Shown here piece after piece: positions 1 to 8,202 of a stretch of DNA of 64,000 bases. A program made the position numbers and the translations under genes. A model generated the notes under the pieces. The model made no database searches and was not told the DNA's origin. It worked only from the letters and a program-made list of their open reading frames with translations. Position 1 is the stretch's first letter; every line of letters begins with the position of its first letter. Source of the DNA: Chitinophaga rupis. Its GTDB lineage: Bacteria; Bacteroidota; Bacteroidia; Chitinophagales; Chitinophagaceae. Location of the stretch: NCBI RefSeq assembly GCF_900109685.1, contig NZ_FOBB01000001.1:434001-498000 (forward strand), in the 5' to 3' direction.

Positions 1-209
1 TAGACTTACAGCTTCGTGAACTGGAGACCGCGGGAATTGTATATAAAGAAACCGGCAGCGGTTTTCCGCTGTACACCGCTTACTACCTGACTGAAAAAGG
101 AGAAAGCATTTTGCCCATCCTTGCTTTAATGAACAGCTGGGGATTACAAAATAAAAGCGGGGTACATGATCTTCAGCATCAAAAGAAGAACCGGGTTATA
201 TGCATCTAA
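1..209 (+). CDS. HxlR-type winged-helix regulator, C-terminal part only
   Basis: The open frame enters from the left edge (first full codon at base 3) and stops at 207-209, giving 69 residues. The order 'LRELETAGIVYKE', then 'YYLTEKG', then 'LPILALMNSWG' is the C-terminal wing and last helix of the HxlR family (usually about 100-125 aa), so roughly the first 40 residues lie outside the window. HxlR proteins are small dimeric DNA-binding regulators, often of redox or drug-response genes. The target cannot be told because the other side of the gene is not visible. Confidence 0.8.
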   Translation, partial: DLQLRELETAGIVYKETGSGFPLYTAYYLTEKGESILPILALMNSWGLQNKSGVHDLQHQKKNRVICI

Positions 210-250
210 CTGATCTTTAAAACATCGCACTGCTTAGAGAAACTCTAACT

Positions 251-1114
251 TCATGCGATGAATGTGTTCCCGGGTAAAGCATTCTTTTTCCTGTACTCCG
301 ACGGGTTCATTCCTTTTAGTTTTTTAAAGATCCTGTTTAAATGACTTTCATCTGTAAAATTCAGCTCATGGGCAATTTCATTAATGCGCATATCACTATT
401 CAGCAGCCTTATTTCTATCATACGCACCTTGTAGTTTAAAATGTAGTCCTGTAGTGTTTCCCCGGTTTGTTTTTTAAAATAACGGCCCAGGTAACTTAAT
501 GAAATGCCCAGGTGTTTGCTAAGGTTTTCAGCCTTCAGCATTTTAGGCTCAAAGATGTTCTCCTGTATATAATGCAGTATCTCCAGCACGGGCTCGCCGG
601 TGCTTTCCTTCACATTTTTGGGAAGCTTTAGTGCAATATTTCTTGCTACAACTGTAATGATAGTATCTACTATTTGCTCTGTTATTTTGCCAAAGTAGAT
701 CTGCTGGTTCGTTTGCTCCTGCAAAATATTCTCGATAAGGGAGGCTATAAAGGGCTTATCCGCTTTATTCTTTAAAATACAGCCCGGCCGGTGGCTTGCA
801 TTTTTAATAATGTAGGCTACCTGCTGTACGGCCTCTTTATCTTTTCCTTTTTTAGTCTCCAGGTAAAATTTAGTGAAGCGGAGAAAGAAGAATCTCGTAG
901 CCGTTAAAATATCAAATGAATACTGGTCATGAGGCGTTAATAAGAACAGGTTCCCCTTCCGGTAGTTAAACTTGTTCTTATTAACGTATTGTACACCGGT
1001 ACCATCTACAATATAGATCAGCTCAAAAAAATTATTGCTTTTAACGGATGGCGGAAACCGCTCCTGCTGTTTGAACTCAATCTCAAAAGGCTTATATAAA
1101 TTTTGTTTGGCCAT
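251..1114 (-). CDS. AraC family transcriptional regulator (cupin-type sensor domain)
   Basis: 287 residues. The N-terminal part (about 1-110) has the alternating beta pattern of an AraC-type cupin sensor domain. The C-terminal about 100 residues form the double helix-turn-helix: 'LSKHLGISLSYLGRYFKKQTG' is the first recognition unit and 'INEIAHELNFTDESHLNRIFKKLKG' with 'NPSEYRK' is the second, which matches the family signature. It is divergent from the lipocalin-like gene at 1201, with 86 bp between them, so that gene is a plausible target. That gene has a good -7 box (TAATTTTG, 1174-1181) but no TTG at -33, as expected for an activator-dependent promoter. The ligand is unknown. Confidence 0.9.
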   Translation of the reverse strand: MAKQNLYKPFEIEFKQQERFPPSVKSNNFFELIYIVDGTGVQYVNKNKFNYRKGNLFLLTPHDQYSFDILTATRFFFLRFTKFYLETKKGKDKEAVQQVAYIIKNASHRPGCILKNKADKPFIASLIENILQEQTNQQIYFGKITEQIVDTIITVVARNIALKLPKNVKESTGEPVLEILHYIQENIFEPKMLKAENLSKHLGISLSYLGRYFKKQTGETLQDYILNYKVRMIEIRLLNSDMRINEIAHELNFTDESHLNRIFKKLKGMNPSEYRKKNALPGNTFIA

Positions 1115-1200
1115 GGTTGTAAAAGTACAGTATTAATGAAAAATAGTACAAGGATCAGGCACTCCGGGTTGTATAATTTTGATCTATAAACTTCGTCACC

Positions 1201-1680
1201 ATGAAAAAGCATGTTTTATTATTAGGCCTTTTGATCGCATCCGTTACTACATGGGCGCAAACCAGTAAGTTCACCGGTGCGTGGTCATTGGTATCTGTAG
1301 AAAATACCAATCCGGACAACAGTAAAACGTTCCCCTACGGAGAAGCTCCCCAGGGGCTGCTTGTTTTTGAGCAGAATGGAGATTATGCCGTACAAATTAT
1401 GAAAGCCGCCCGCCCGAAAGTTGCTTCCAATAATAAAAACACGGCAACACCGGAAGAGAATGCGGCATTGGTGCAAGGCAACAATTCACATTTCGGTAAA
1501 TTCCTTATTGACGAAAAGAACCATACCATTACTTACCAGGTGGAGCATGCCTTTTTCCCAAACTGGGAAGGGCGTGAGCTTAAATCTTCCTATACCTTAA
1601 CCGGAGATGTCCTCAGAATTTTCTCGGCCAACACCACGAATGGAGGCGCATCCGCAATAGTAACCTGGAAAAGAAAGTAG
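1201..1680 (+). CDS. Exported lipocalin-like domain protein
   Basis: 159 residues. Residues 1-19 are a clean signal peptide ending in TWA-QT, so the protein is probably periplasmic. The mature part ('FTGAWSLVSVE', then 'PQGLLVFEQNGDYAVQIMKAARP', then 'YTLTGDVLRIFSA') follows the pattern of the lipocalin-like domain family PF13924, a small beta-barrel of unknown ligand common in Bacteroidota and Proteobacteria. A TAnnTTTG -7 element lies at 1174-1181, giving a leader of about 15 nt. The divergent AraC gene may control it. No enzymatic function can be claimed. Confidence 0.75.
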   Translation: MKKHVLLLGLLIASVTTWAQTSKFTGAWSLVSVENTNPDNSKTFPYGEAPQGLLVFEQNGDYAVQIMKAARPKVASNNKNTATPEENAALVQGNNSHFGKFLIDEKNHTITYQVEHAFFPNWEGRELKSSYTLTGDVLRIFSANTTNGGASAIVTWKRK

Positions 1681-1788
1681 ATTTCAGCTAATGGGGGAAT
1701 GCGGTGATAGAGAGAAGGATATAATGGGGACCGGGAGAAATTTTGTGGGGCAACTGTTAAAAAATCGTTGCCACTTAATGGGAAGGTT

Positions 1789-2115
1789 TCATCGTTTTGC
1801 TTCGTAAATGACCTGGTTTTGAAATTCACCTACGGTTACTTTCCCGTAAATGGTCCTGGTCCAGCCGTTCTCAAAACCATGATTATTGGCGATCAGGAAG
1901 CCTTTGTGCGCATCTGTTTTAATGATCTTATGCGCATCAATGTATCGCCCTTTTACTTTACAGAATACAATATCACCGATCTTGTATTCAGGCGCCTTTT
2001 CAAAGGTTAGCTGGCTGCCGCTTTTCAGAATGGGCAACATAGAGCTGCCAAATGCCTTCATTTTTCCCTTGCCTGTTGATTCCAGGTCGGATTTCAATCT
2101 TTCGTACTTGTTCAT
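1789..2115 (-). CDS. Stand-alone S24/S26-like peptidase domain protein
   Basis: 108 residues. 'FGSSMLPILKSGSQLTFEKA', then 'GDIVFCKVKGRYIDAHKI' and 'NNHG' follow the order of the LexA/signal-peptidase fold. The GSSM serine (residues 24-25) fits the nucleophile. The usual lysine position would fall near 'AHKI' (about 61-64), which resembles the H-R/K-V/I strand of S26 peptidases. There is no N-terminal helix-turn-helix and no membrane anchor, so this is neither an ordinary LexA/cI repressor nor a standard leader peptidase. A perfect palindrome (2161-2191) lies 45 bp upstream. It could be a maturation peptidase or a repressor remnant. Confidence 0.55.
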   Translation of the reverse strand: MNKYERLKSDLESTGKGKMKAFGSSMLPILKSGSQLTFEKAPEYKIGDIVFCKVKGRYIDAHKIIKTDAHKGFLIANNHGFENGWTRTIYGKVTVGEFQNQVIYEAKR

Positions 2116-2160
2116 TTTTTGAAATTTTCATTGGTTTATTATTTGATCACAAAGGAATTA

Positions 2161-2191
2161 TTCACCTGCGCAACCTAGCTGCGCAGGTGAA
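2161..2191. promoter_or_regulatory. Perfect 12-bp inverted repeat (operator or hairpin)
   Basis: TTCACCTGCGCA, a 7-nt loop, then its exact complement. It lies between the ogt terminator and the S24/S26-like gene (start at 2115). There is no T-run on the minus strand directly after it, so it is not an ordinary terminator. It could be an operator for the downstream gene or a structured leader. Confidence 0.5.
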
Positions 2192-2225
2192 TATTATTTG
2201 AAAAATAGTATGGAAGAGGAAAGAA

Positions 2226-2256
2226 AAAGCCCGCCAATACCAGGATTAGCGGGCCA
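2226..2256 (-). terminator. Intrinsic terminator after ogt
   Basis: On the minus strand GCCCGC and GCGGGC enclose a 14-nt loop and are followed by TTTTTC. It sits about 30 bp after the ogt stop codon. Confidence 0.8.
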
Positions 2257-2283
2257 AAATATTTTTAAGAAATAGCAGGCTGC

Positions 2284-2814
2284 TTATGGAACATTCAGCT
2301 CCTGCCAGGGGATTGTCATTTGAGTTTGCGCACTTTTTGCACCCTCCAGCGAGAGCAGGCTGGCTTTTGCCTCAAGCCCACCTGCAAAACCAGTTAGTCC
2401 TCCGGATGCGCCAATAACACGGTGGCAGGGAACAACAATTGAAATGGGGTTACGGCCATTGGCAGCACCTACGGCACGTACAGCTTTAGGGTTGCCTAGC
2501 TGGTTAGCGATCTGTGTATAGCTCCGGGTCTCCCCATAAGGTATGGTCAGCAATGCATTCCATACTTCTTTCTGAAATGCTGTCCCGATCGGGTCCAGCT
2601 CCAGCGAAAAGGAGCTGCGCTTTCCTTCAAAATATTCTCTTAGCTGCCGTTCTGTTTCAAGCAATATGAGATGGTTATTATCCTCAACGTCAGCTTTTGC
2701 ATGTACCCGGTTCGGGTTATCATTTTCCCAAAGAATAGCAGCAAGGCCTTTGTCACTACCGATAAGTGTTAACCTGCCTACGGGAGAATCCATGTATTTA
2801 TACTGATGTTCCAT
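2284..2814 (-). CDS. ogt: Methylated-DNA--protein-cysteine methyltransferase
   Basis: 176 residues, the usual length. The protein removes alkyl groups from O6-alkylguanine by stoichiometric transfer to its own cysteine. The active-site motif 'IVVPCHRVIG' places the acceptor at Cys130. The helix-turn-helix and arginine finger region 'YTQIANQLGNPKAVRAVGAANGRNP' is intact, and 'PIGTAFQKEVWNALLTIPYGETRSY' precedes it as in all Ogt/AGT proteins. The N-terminal about 75 residues are the poorly conserved Ogt N-domain. It is monocistronic and has its own terminator. The tail after residue 165 is slightly longer than usual. Confidence 0.95.
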   Translation of the reverse strand: MEHQYKYMDSPVGRLTLIGSDKGLAAILWENDNPNRVHAKADVEDNNHLILLETERQLREYFEGKRSSFSLELDPIGTAFQKEVWNALLTIPYGETRSYTQIANQLGNPKAVRAVGAANGRNPISIVVPCHRVIGASGGLTGFAGGLEAKASLLSLEGAKSAQTQMTIPWQELNVP

Positions 2815-2903
2815 TGCGATGAGTTTTAAACTTTACAAGCAGCCCTTGCTTATGTATAGCAAGTTAAATATTTTGGAGGTATTACGTTAAAACGTTGGTT
2901 ATA

Positions 2904-2936
2904 CAAAAGCCGCACCATTTCTGATGCGGCTTTTTA
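2904..2936 (-). terminator. Terminator of the ArsR/AHSA1 operon, member of a repeated family
   Basis: GCCGCA (2909-2914) and TGCGGC (2925-2930) enclose a 10-nt loop, with A and T runs on both sides. Stem and loop are identical to the hairpins at 12209-12230 and 12309-12330. It would end transcripts of the gene stopping at 3065. Confidence 0.75.
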
Positions 2937-3064
2937 TTTCTGCCGGGCTAACCGGGCTATTATTGAGCTTTCTTATAGCAGCTCTCTGGCTTCATTGTAA
3001 TACATTCAGGATCTGTATATATCCGTATTTTTTGTGACTACAGCAGTAATTTCCCGCTTGTTTG

Positions 3065-3568
3065 TTACTTTTTCAGGGTAATTAATAATGCATCCAGCTT
3101 TTCCAGTGTGGCCATCATCCCCTGTTCCATACCCATTTGAATAACCGTTTCCAGGTCTGAAAGAGATTTATAGGTAACGATGGTTTCTACCAAAGCATTT
3201 TCTCCCTTGTCGGTAAAAGTTACCAGCCACTCTGCGCGGGGCAGGTCTTTATTTATTTCACCTGCTTCATTACTGAAAGCATCTAAAGAGGTGTAATAGT
3301 CAATGGGTTTGATTTTTACGTACTCAGTATAACCCCAATATTCTGTTCCGTTGGGTTCTACCATTGCATAATGCCAGTGGCCGCCTTCACGAAAATCCAT
3401 TGATTTCGTTTTGGTGGTTAAGGGGGCGGGCGCAAACCATTGGTCAAGCAATTCACTTTTAGTATAACAATCCCAAACCAGTGGCCGGTCTCCTAAAAAC
3501 TCACGTCTGATTGTGAGTGTGTTTTTTTCCTTATCAGCGATGAAGTCGAATTGCAAATTGTTTTTCAT
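3065..3568 (-). CDS. SRPBCC/AHSA1-type START-like domain protein
   Basis: 167 residues from the ATG at 3568; a longer in-frame start exists but lies inside the preceding ArsR gene. 'RREFLGDRPLVWDCYTKSELLDQWFAPAPL' at the start, then 'DFREGGHWHYAMVEPNG' and the final long helix 'MEQGMMATLEKLDALL' are the classic AHSA1 pattern, a hydrophobic-pocket fold that binds unknown small lipophilic ligands. The start overlaps the ArsR stop as TAATG, so translation is probably coupled. ArsR-AHSA1 pairs are very common, with the ArsR protein thought to control the operon. Confidence 0.88.
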   Translation of the reverse strand: MKNNLQFDFIADKEKNTLTIRREFLGDRPLVWDCYTKSELLDQWFAPAPLTTKTKSMDFREGGHWHYAMVEPNGTEYWGYTEYVKIKPIDYYTSLDAFSNEAGEINKDLPRAEWLVTFTDKGENALVETIVTYKSLSDLETVIQMGMEQGMMATLEKLDALLITLKK

Positions 3569-3885
3569 TATTTTTTCTTTTTTATCGTTAGTAAAAGTTG
3601 ATCGAGTTGTTGAAATCGGCTTTCCCAGATCTTTCTGAATTGTTCCAGCCATTTATCTATCTCTTTCATTTTGTCAATTTCAAGTTGATAATATATTTCC
3701 CTGCCCTGGTATTCCTGTTTCACCAATTCGCATTCAGTTAAAATTTTCATATGCTTTGAAATGGCTTGCCGTGTCATGTCAAAATGTTCTGCAATAGCAC
3801 TGGGTGTCATTGACTGTAATGCAATTAAAACCAGGATGGCCCTTCGTGTCGGGTCGGCAATAGCTTGAAAAATATCTCTTCTCAC
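3568..3885 (-). CDS. ArsR family winged-helix repressor
   Basis: 105 residues. 'RRDIFQAIADPTRRAILVLIALQSMTPSAIAEHFDMTRQAISKHMKILTECELVKQEYQGREIYYQL' is a full ArsR domain, with the recognition helix at 'TRQAISKHMKIL' and the wing at 'GREIYYQL'. It lacks the ELCVCD metal box, so it is of the non-metal type that accompanies AHSA1 proteins. It is the first gene of a two-gene operon and overlaps the next gene by one base (TAATG). Confidence 0.92.
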   Translation of the reverse strand: MRRDIFQAIADPTRRAILVLIALQSMTPSAIAEHFDMTRQAISKHMKILTECELVKQEYQGREIYYQLEIDKMKEIDKWLEQFRKIWESRFQQLDQLLLTIKKKK

Positions 3886-3966
3886 GGCAATGTCATTTTG
3901 ATTTGTGATGCTTTCTAACCAGATCCATTCACAGGGAATATAAAACCAGGCGCTGTAACCGCTAAA

Positions 3967-4347
3967 TTATTTCCTGATCATCGGCAGGTACTTTTCCCTG
4001 TTGTCAATAATTACCCAAAGAACGATTGCGATCAACGCAAATACGATGGGCAAACCAGCTGGGGCCATGCTGATGTTAGCAAGCAGAATACCCGTCAATA
4101 CAGGTAAAATAACAATGGCGCCAAGGGCCCTGGTCCTGCTGAAGATCAATAACAAACCGCCCAGAATTTCTATGGTCCCCACCAGTGGCATAAGCCAGCC
4201 GATTTCGGCAAATGCCATTCCTGCCTTCACCATTTTTTCAGGCATATCTTTGGGGATTGGCATATAATGGAAGAATTTATCCAAACCTGCATTTATAAAC
4301 ATCAGGCCGGCCAGCAGACATAAAACAAAAAGGATCTTACTTTTCAT
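3967..4347 (-). CDS. DoxX-like small integral membrane protein
   Basis: 126 residues from the ATG at 4347. That start gives an N-terminal hydrophobic helix directly ('KSKILFVLCLLAGLMFINAGLDKFFHY'), while the longer frame would run through the promoter. Four hydrophobic segments, the 'GLDKF' motif after the first and 'GTIEILGGLLLIF' match the DoxX/DoxD-like fold. Family members are linked to redox or thiosulfate metabolism, but most are uncharacterised. The promoter carries two copies of an operator-like sequence, so expression is probably repressed until a ligand is sensed. Confidence 0.8.
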   Translation of the reverse strand: MKSKILFVLCLLAGLMFINAGLDKFFHYMPIPKDMPEKMVKAGMAFAEIGWLMPLVGTIEILGGLLLIFSRTRALGAIVILPVLTGILLANISMAPAGLPIVFALIAIVLWVIIDNREKYLPMIRK

Positions 4348-4369
4348 AGTTGTTGTTATTTTTATAATA

Positions 4370-4414
4370 AACCATTCGGTTGCAAATATAAACGCAACCA
4401 TTCGGTTTATCAAA
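4370..4414 (-). promoter_or_regulatory. DoxX promoter with two AACCGAATGGTT operator-like sites
   Basis: Read on the minus strand: TTTG (complement of 4411-4414) as -33, a 20-nt spacer, then TATATTTG (complement of 4383-4390) as -7, an exact fit to the Bacteroidota consensus. Two identical 12-bp near-palindromes AACCGAATGGTT lie at 4396-4407 (between -33 and -7) and 4370-4381 (just after -7, at the expected start site), 26 bp apart. That is the layout of a repressor-controlled promoter. No TetR-type repressor is present in the window. Confidence 0.75.
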
Positions 4415-4473
4415 TTTATTTTTAAGAAACTTGTCAGGAAGCCCATTCTCCCTAAATATCTTATCTTTCAAAC

Positions 4474-5292
4474 ATGCAGCACCAGGAATTTGAAGCTCCC
4501 GAAGAGCTACAGGATACCATAAAATGCTTTTGGTACAACACCAAAGACTTCGGGGAACAATCATCGGGTTTTGAGGTAATCCCTGATGGTTACGCTGAAA
4601 TTATTTTTCATTTCGGAAGCGCCTGCAGCATTTCTTATGACGGAGTTTTGCAAGCGTTGCCATCACCGTTCATGGTGGGCCTCCTCAATCAGCCGGTTAC
4701 TTTTTACTCGAAGAACCGTTTAGAGATCATTGGTATCAGGTGCTTCCCCTGGACCGTGTTCGATCTGCTGGGACTTCCGTCCGGCAAGGGTGGCATACAC
4801 GTGTTTGAGCATCCGGTAGCCCAGCTTCAATCCAGCTTGAACAAGTGTATTCAGGCCGGCAGAATAGAGGAAGCCATCGCCCAGGTAAAACAATATTTCC
4901 TGGATGCACGGTCGCAGGTTCCTGCTGACAGTATGTTATTCAAAGCAGGAGTTGCTATGCGGGAAGCAAACGGCAGTATGCCGGTAAGCCAGGTAGCAGC
5001 GGCGGCTCATGCCACGGTTCGTACACTGGAAAGAAAGTTCAAGCAATCTTCCGGACATACTGTTAAAGACGTATCAGCCCTGATACGCTTTGAGCAGGTA
5101 CGCAACCAATTATGGCTTCATCCCGATTCCAATGTTGCCGGCTTAGCTCACGAGCTGGGCTATACGGACCAATCCCACCTAAGCAGAGAATTCAAACGTT
5201 ACAGCGGCACTACGCCGGCGGCATTTGCGCGAAAAGCCAGGAAAGGCAAGCAGGCTGTAAGCAACGATTTTGTCGCGTTTGTACAAGCCTGA
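4474..5292 (+). CDS. AraC family regulator with DUF6597-like N-terminal domain
   Basis: 272 residues. The N-terminal half ('LQDTIKCFWYNTKDF', then 'VIPDGYAEIIFHFG', then 'MVGLLNQPVTFYSKNRLEIIGIRCFPWTVFDLLG') has the pattern of the sensor domain often called DUF6597. The C-terminal double HTH includes 'VSQVAAAAHATVRTLERKFKQSSGHTVKD' and 'VAGLAHELGYTDQSHLSREFKRYSGTTPAAF'. It is divergent from DoxX and lies just upstream of the FAD monooxygenase (40-bp gap), so it could control either one. The ligand is unknown. Confidence 0.88.
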   Translation: MQHQEFEAPEELQDTIKCFWYNTKDFGEQSSGFEVIPDGYAEIIFHFGSACSISYDGVLQALPSPFMVGLLNQPVTFYSKNRLEIIGIRCFPWTVFDLLGLPSGKGGIHVFEHPVAQLQSSLNKCIQAGRIEEAIAQVKQYFLDARSQVPADSMLFKAGVAMREANGSMPVSQVAAAAHATVRTLERKFKQSSGHTVKDVSALIRFEQVRNQLWLHPDSNVAGLAHELGYTDQSHLSREFKRYSGTTPAAFARKARKGKQAVSNDFVAFVQA

Positions 5293-5332
5293 TGCAGGAG
5301 CATTCCGGAATTTTGTGTTTCAATTATTTTAT

Positions 5333-6874
5333 ATGAACACAATACCTGAAAGCAGGCACCCCGCACAAGATCATACTATTTACGATGTAATTATTTCCGG
5401 CGCGGGCCCTGTAGGTCTTTTTCTCGCCTGTGAGCTGGCCCTGGCCAAATGTTCCGTCCTGATACTGGAAAAGGCAGCACATCCGCACTCACCATTAAAG
5501 CAGCTTCCTTTTGGGATCCGGGGGCTGAATGCACTTTCTGTTGAAGCGCTTTACCGCCGTGGGTTACTAAATGAACTTGAAGTACCAAAACGTCTTAAAA
5601 ATCCCCACCAAAACGCCGTACAAGGGCCACGCCGCCAGGCAGGACACTTCGCCGGCATTCCATTCCATGACGGCGATATTGACGCCACACAATGGAAGTA
5701 TCGTCTGCCTGGATCCACCAACACCAATTTAATTGCTGAAATGGAGGAGCTTGAAACGGTGCTGTCACGCCGTGCAGCATCCCTGGGTGTAACAATCAGG
5801 CGTGGGCTTGCTATTACCGGCTTTTATCAAACAGCGGACGGAGTAACCGTGCTGTCAGGTGAACAATCTTTTCAAAGTAAATGGCTCGTGGGTTGCGATG
5901 GCGCCCGTAGTGTTGTTCGCAAGACAGGTGGTTTTGACTTCGCCGGTACGGAGCCGGAATTTACCGGTTACTCTGTTAAAGTAGACATCGCCAACCCGGA
6001 AAAGCTGAACCCTGGCCGCAACCTGACACCCAGAGGTATGTACCTCCAATCGCAGCCAGGTTACCTGGCAATACAGGATTTTGATGGCGGGGCATTTCAT
6101 GGTTCAGAAAAGCCGGTCACGCGTGAGCACGTACAGGAGGTGCTACGCCGCATCTCGGACTCCGATGTAACTATCAGCACCCTGCATTTCGCAACCACAT
6201 GGACTGACCGTGCAAGGCAGTCCACCACCTACCGCAACGGACGGGTACTTTTAGCCGGCGACGCCGCACATATTCATTCGCCATTAGGAGGCCAGGGGCT
6301 TAACCTTGGACTGGGCGATGCGATGAACCTAGGCTGGAAGCTCGCCGCAACCATCCGGCAGAAAGCACCGGAAGGCTTATTAGACAGCTATCAAACTGAA
6401 CGGCATCCAATTGGGGTGCAGGTGCTGGATTGGTCACGCGCCCAGGTGGCGATCATGAGGCCAGATCCACATGCTCGTGCGCTGCATGCAATTATCCGCG
6501 ACCTGATGAATACGCGCGACGGCGCTACTTATTTTGCAGGAAGAGTATGGGGTGTTTTCACACATTACGATCTTGGAAGCGGCCACCCACTGGCAGGATA
6601 CAGCCTTCCTAACTTTGAGCTGGAAGATGGTGCAGGCATTGGCGAATTAATGCATGATGGCAAAGGGATACTGCTTGATTTTGATATGAATGCTTCACTT
6701 AAAACTTTGGTGGGTGAATACGGAGATCAGATTAAATATGTTTCAGGCCGGGCAAAAGAACAATTAGGCCTGAGTGCTGTACTGATCCGTCCTGATGGGA
6801 TTATTGCCTGGGCTTGTGATAGCGAACCTGATTGCAGTGAATTACGGAAGGCTGCTGCGCGTTGGTTTGTTTAA
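5333..6874 (+). CDS. FAD-dependent aromatic monooxygenase (PheA/TfdB type)
   Basis: 513 residues from the ATG at 5333; an earlier in-frame start would overlap the AraC gene. The Rossmann motif G23-A-G-P-V-G28 in 'VIISGAGPVGLFLACELALAKCSVLILEK' binds FAD. The DG motif is 'LVGCDGARSVVRK' and the second FAD motif is 'GRVLLAGDAAHIHSPLGGQGLNLGLGDAMNLGWKLA'. The thioredoxin-like C-terminal domain of phenol and tetracycline-type hydroxylases follows (about 390-513). These enzymes use NAD(P)H and O2 to hydroxylate aromatic or polyketide substrates. With the AraC gene before it, a xenobiotic or antibiotic detoxification role is plausible but unproven. Confidence 0.88.
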   Translation: MNTIPESRHPAQDHTIYDVIISGAGPVGLFLACELALAKCSVLILEKAAHPHSPLKQLPFGIRGLNALSVEALYRRGLLNELEVPKRLKNPHQNAVQGPRRQAGHFAGIPFHDGDIDATQWKYRLPGSTNTNLIAEMEELETVLSRRAASLGVTIRRGLAITGFYQTADGVTVLSGEQSFQSKWLVGCDGARSVVRKTGGFDFAGTEPEFTGYSVKVDIANPEKLNPGRNLTPRGMYLQSQPGYLAIQDFDGGAFHGSEKPVTREHVQEVLRRISDSDVTISTLHFATTWTDRARQSTTYRNGRVLLAGDAAHIHSPLGGQGLNLGLGDAMNLGWKLAATIRQKAPEGLLDSYQTERHPIGVQVLDWSRAQVAIMRPDPHARALHAIIRDLMNTRDGATYFAGRVWGVFTHYDLGSGHPLAGYSLPNFELEDGAGIGELMHDGKGILLDFDMNASLKTLVGEYGDQIKYVSGRAKEQLGLSAVLIRPDGIIAWACDSEPDCSELRKAAARWFV

Positions 6875-7102
6875 TGCAGGAGCAGGTACAACATTCATCC
6901 GAGGCACGCTATCAGCGTTGTCTGAACACATTCTCAGATATTAGTCAGTGTGTGTAGCATACTATATCGAATTTTACGCAGGCATTAACCGCAATCTTTA
7001 TCCCGGATCCGAAAAAAAACAACCCGGCAGCATTAATTAACCTGGGTGAATGAATAAAAAACCTGGTTGTGGGAAATTTGCTTAACAAAAAAGTTAAAGC
7101 AA

Positions 7103-7519
7103 ATGAAAACACAACAAATCAATTTTTGGGGACCGCGTTCAGCCTCGTACTGGCTCACTGCGCTGGTGGCAGTGGGTATTATTTTACTGGGCTTGCGGTT
7201 TATGCTGGTGCCTAACGCTGGTGCCGACGGATTTGGCATTCCACTGCAAGATACAAAGGAGGCTATTGCTTATGGCTGGATTAAAGGCATCAGGGACATT
7301 TATGCAGGCATTGTAGTGCTCATATTCCTCCTCTTGCGGCAACCCCGCGCTACGGCCTTTGCATTCGGTTCCGCGATAATTATCCCTATATCCGATTGTC
7401 TTACAGTCCTGGCCGTTAATGGCGCGAGAGATGTAACGCATTTACTTATCCATGGCATTACTGCCTTGTACATGATTGTTACGACCATCTTTTTATTCAA
7501 AGCAGCATCTAAAAACTAA
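7103..7519 (+). CDS. DUF4267-like small membrane protein
   Basis: 138 residues from the ATG at 7103. Four predicted membrane helices: near 14-33, 62-80, 85-103 and 112-132. 'SYWLTALVAVGIILLGLRFMLVP', 'YGWIKGIRDIYAGIVVLIFLLL' and 'IPISDCLTVL' fit the DUF4267 family, found beside regulators and short-chain enzymes in many bacteria with no known function. The DUF1772 gene follows 4 bp later, so the two form an operon. Confidence 0.7.
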   Translation: MKTQQINFWGPRSASYWLTALVAVGIILLGLRFMLVPNAGADGFGIPLQDTKEAIAYGWIKGIRDIYAGIVVLIFLLLRQPRATAFAFGSAIIIPISDCLTVLAVNGARDVTHLLIHGITALYMIVTTIFLFKAASKN

Positions 7520-7523
7520 TCTT

Positions 7524-7990
7524 ATGAACACTGTATTATTGCAAATATTAAATGGCTTAGCAATAGTTGCTACAGCCGTTGTATTCGGTACCGATGTATT
7601 TTTCGCACTGGTAGGTAAAAAAGCCGCTGCTATAGTAAAGAATCATCCATAGCCGATTTAATGGGCCATTTCCATGAAGTGGCTGACGCCCGCATGCCTG
7701 TTATCGGTATTACGGCGATAGTAACAACCTTGTTGCAGGTTATTTTTGCCGGTGTTCGAACCATCTCAGGGCAATTAGCTATAGTATCTTTAGCCGCATT
7801 GCTGATACATCTCTTCATTTACTTTACCATCTCCAAACCAGTTAATAACATCATGGTGGAAGGTATAAAATTCGGCAGGTTAGTGGATAATATCGGGCAA
7901 TTGCAGCAGCGCTGGGATAAAGTGATCAACTTGCGGGCGGCATTGCTATTGATAGCGATTACAAGTCTGATCCTGATCAACTATCTCTGA
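7524..7990 (+). pseudogene. DUF1772-like membrane protein, broken by a frameshift
   Basis: The first frame starts at ATG 7524 and stops at TAG 7650-7652 after 42 codons. The continuation is in the other frame, from before ATG 7661 to 7990. Joining them near 7636-7642 gives an unbroken protein of about 155 residues: 'FGTDVFFALVGKKAAAIVK' then 'SSIADLMGHFHEVADARMPVIGI', matching the anthrone-oxygenase-like DUF1772 family with four helices. One base appears to be missing in an A-rich run (about 7616-7641). It could be a true mutation, a sequencing error or recoding. Confidence 0.7.
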
Positions 7991-8037
7991 TGAAAGCGAT
8001 GAGCGGAGGTGATACGAATTGTGCCGCATAACACAAC

Positions 8038-8073
8038 ACAAAAAACCGCACAATTCCTGATGCGGTTTTTTCT
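8038..8073 (+). terminator. Intrinsic terminator after the DUF4267/DUF1772 operon
   Basis: ACCGCA and TGCGGT enclose a 10-nt loop, preceded by A6 and followed by T6. It is a diverged relative of the hairpin at 2909-2930. Confidence 0.8.
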
Positions 8074-8202
8074 TTTCCAGCCGGGATGACTGGAAAAGTT
8101 CCGAACCAGTTCATGGAGATTCAACGCCTATTGGAAAGTTTCGGTTATAAACGAAAATAGCCGTACTTCGCTATCAGATGATTTATATTCACATTATCTA
8201 TT

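Noticed and set aside
1789..2115. S24-like gene considered as a prophage repressor
   Set aside because: No HTH domain and no phage gene anywhere in the window.
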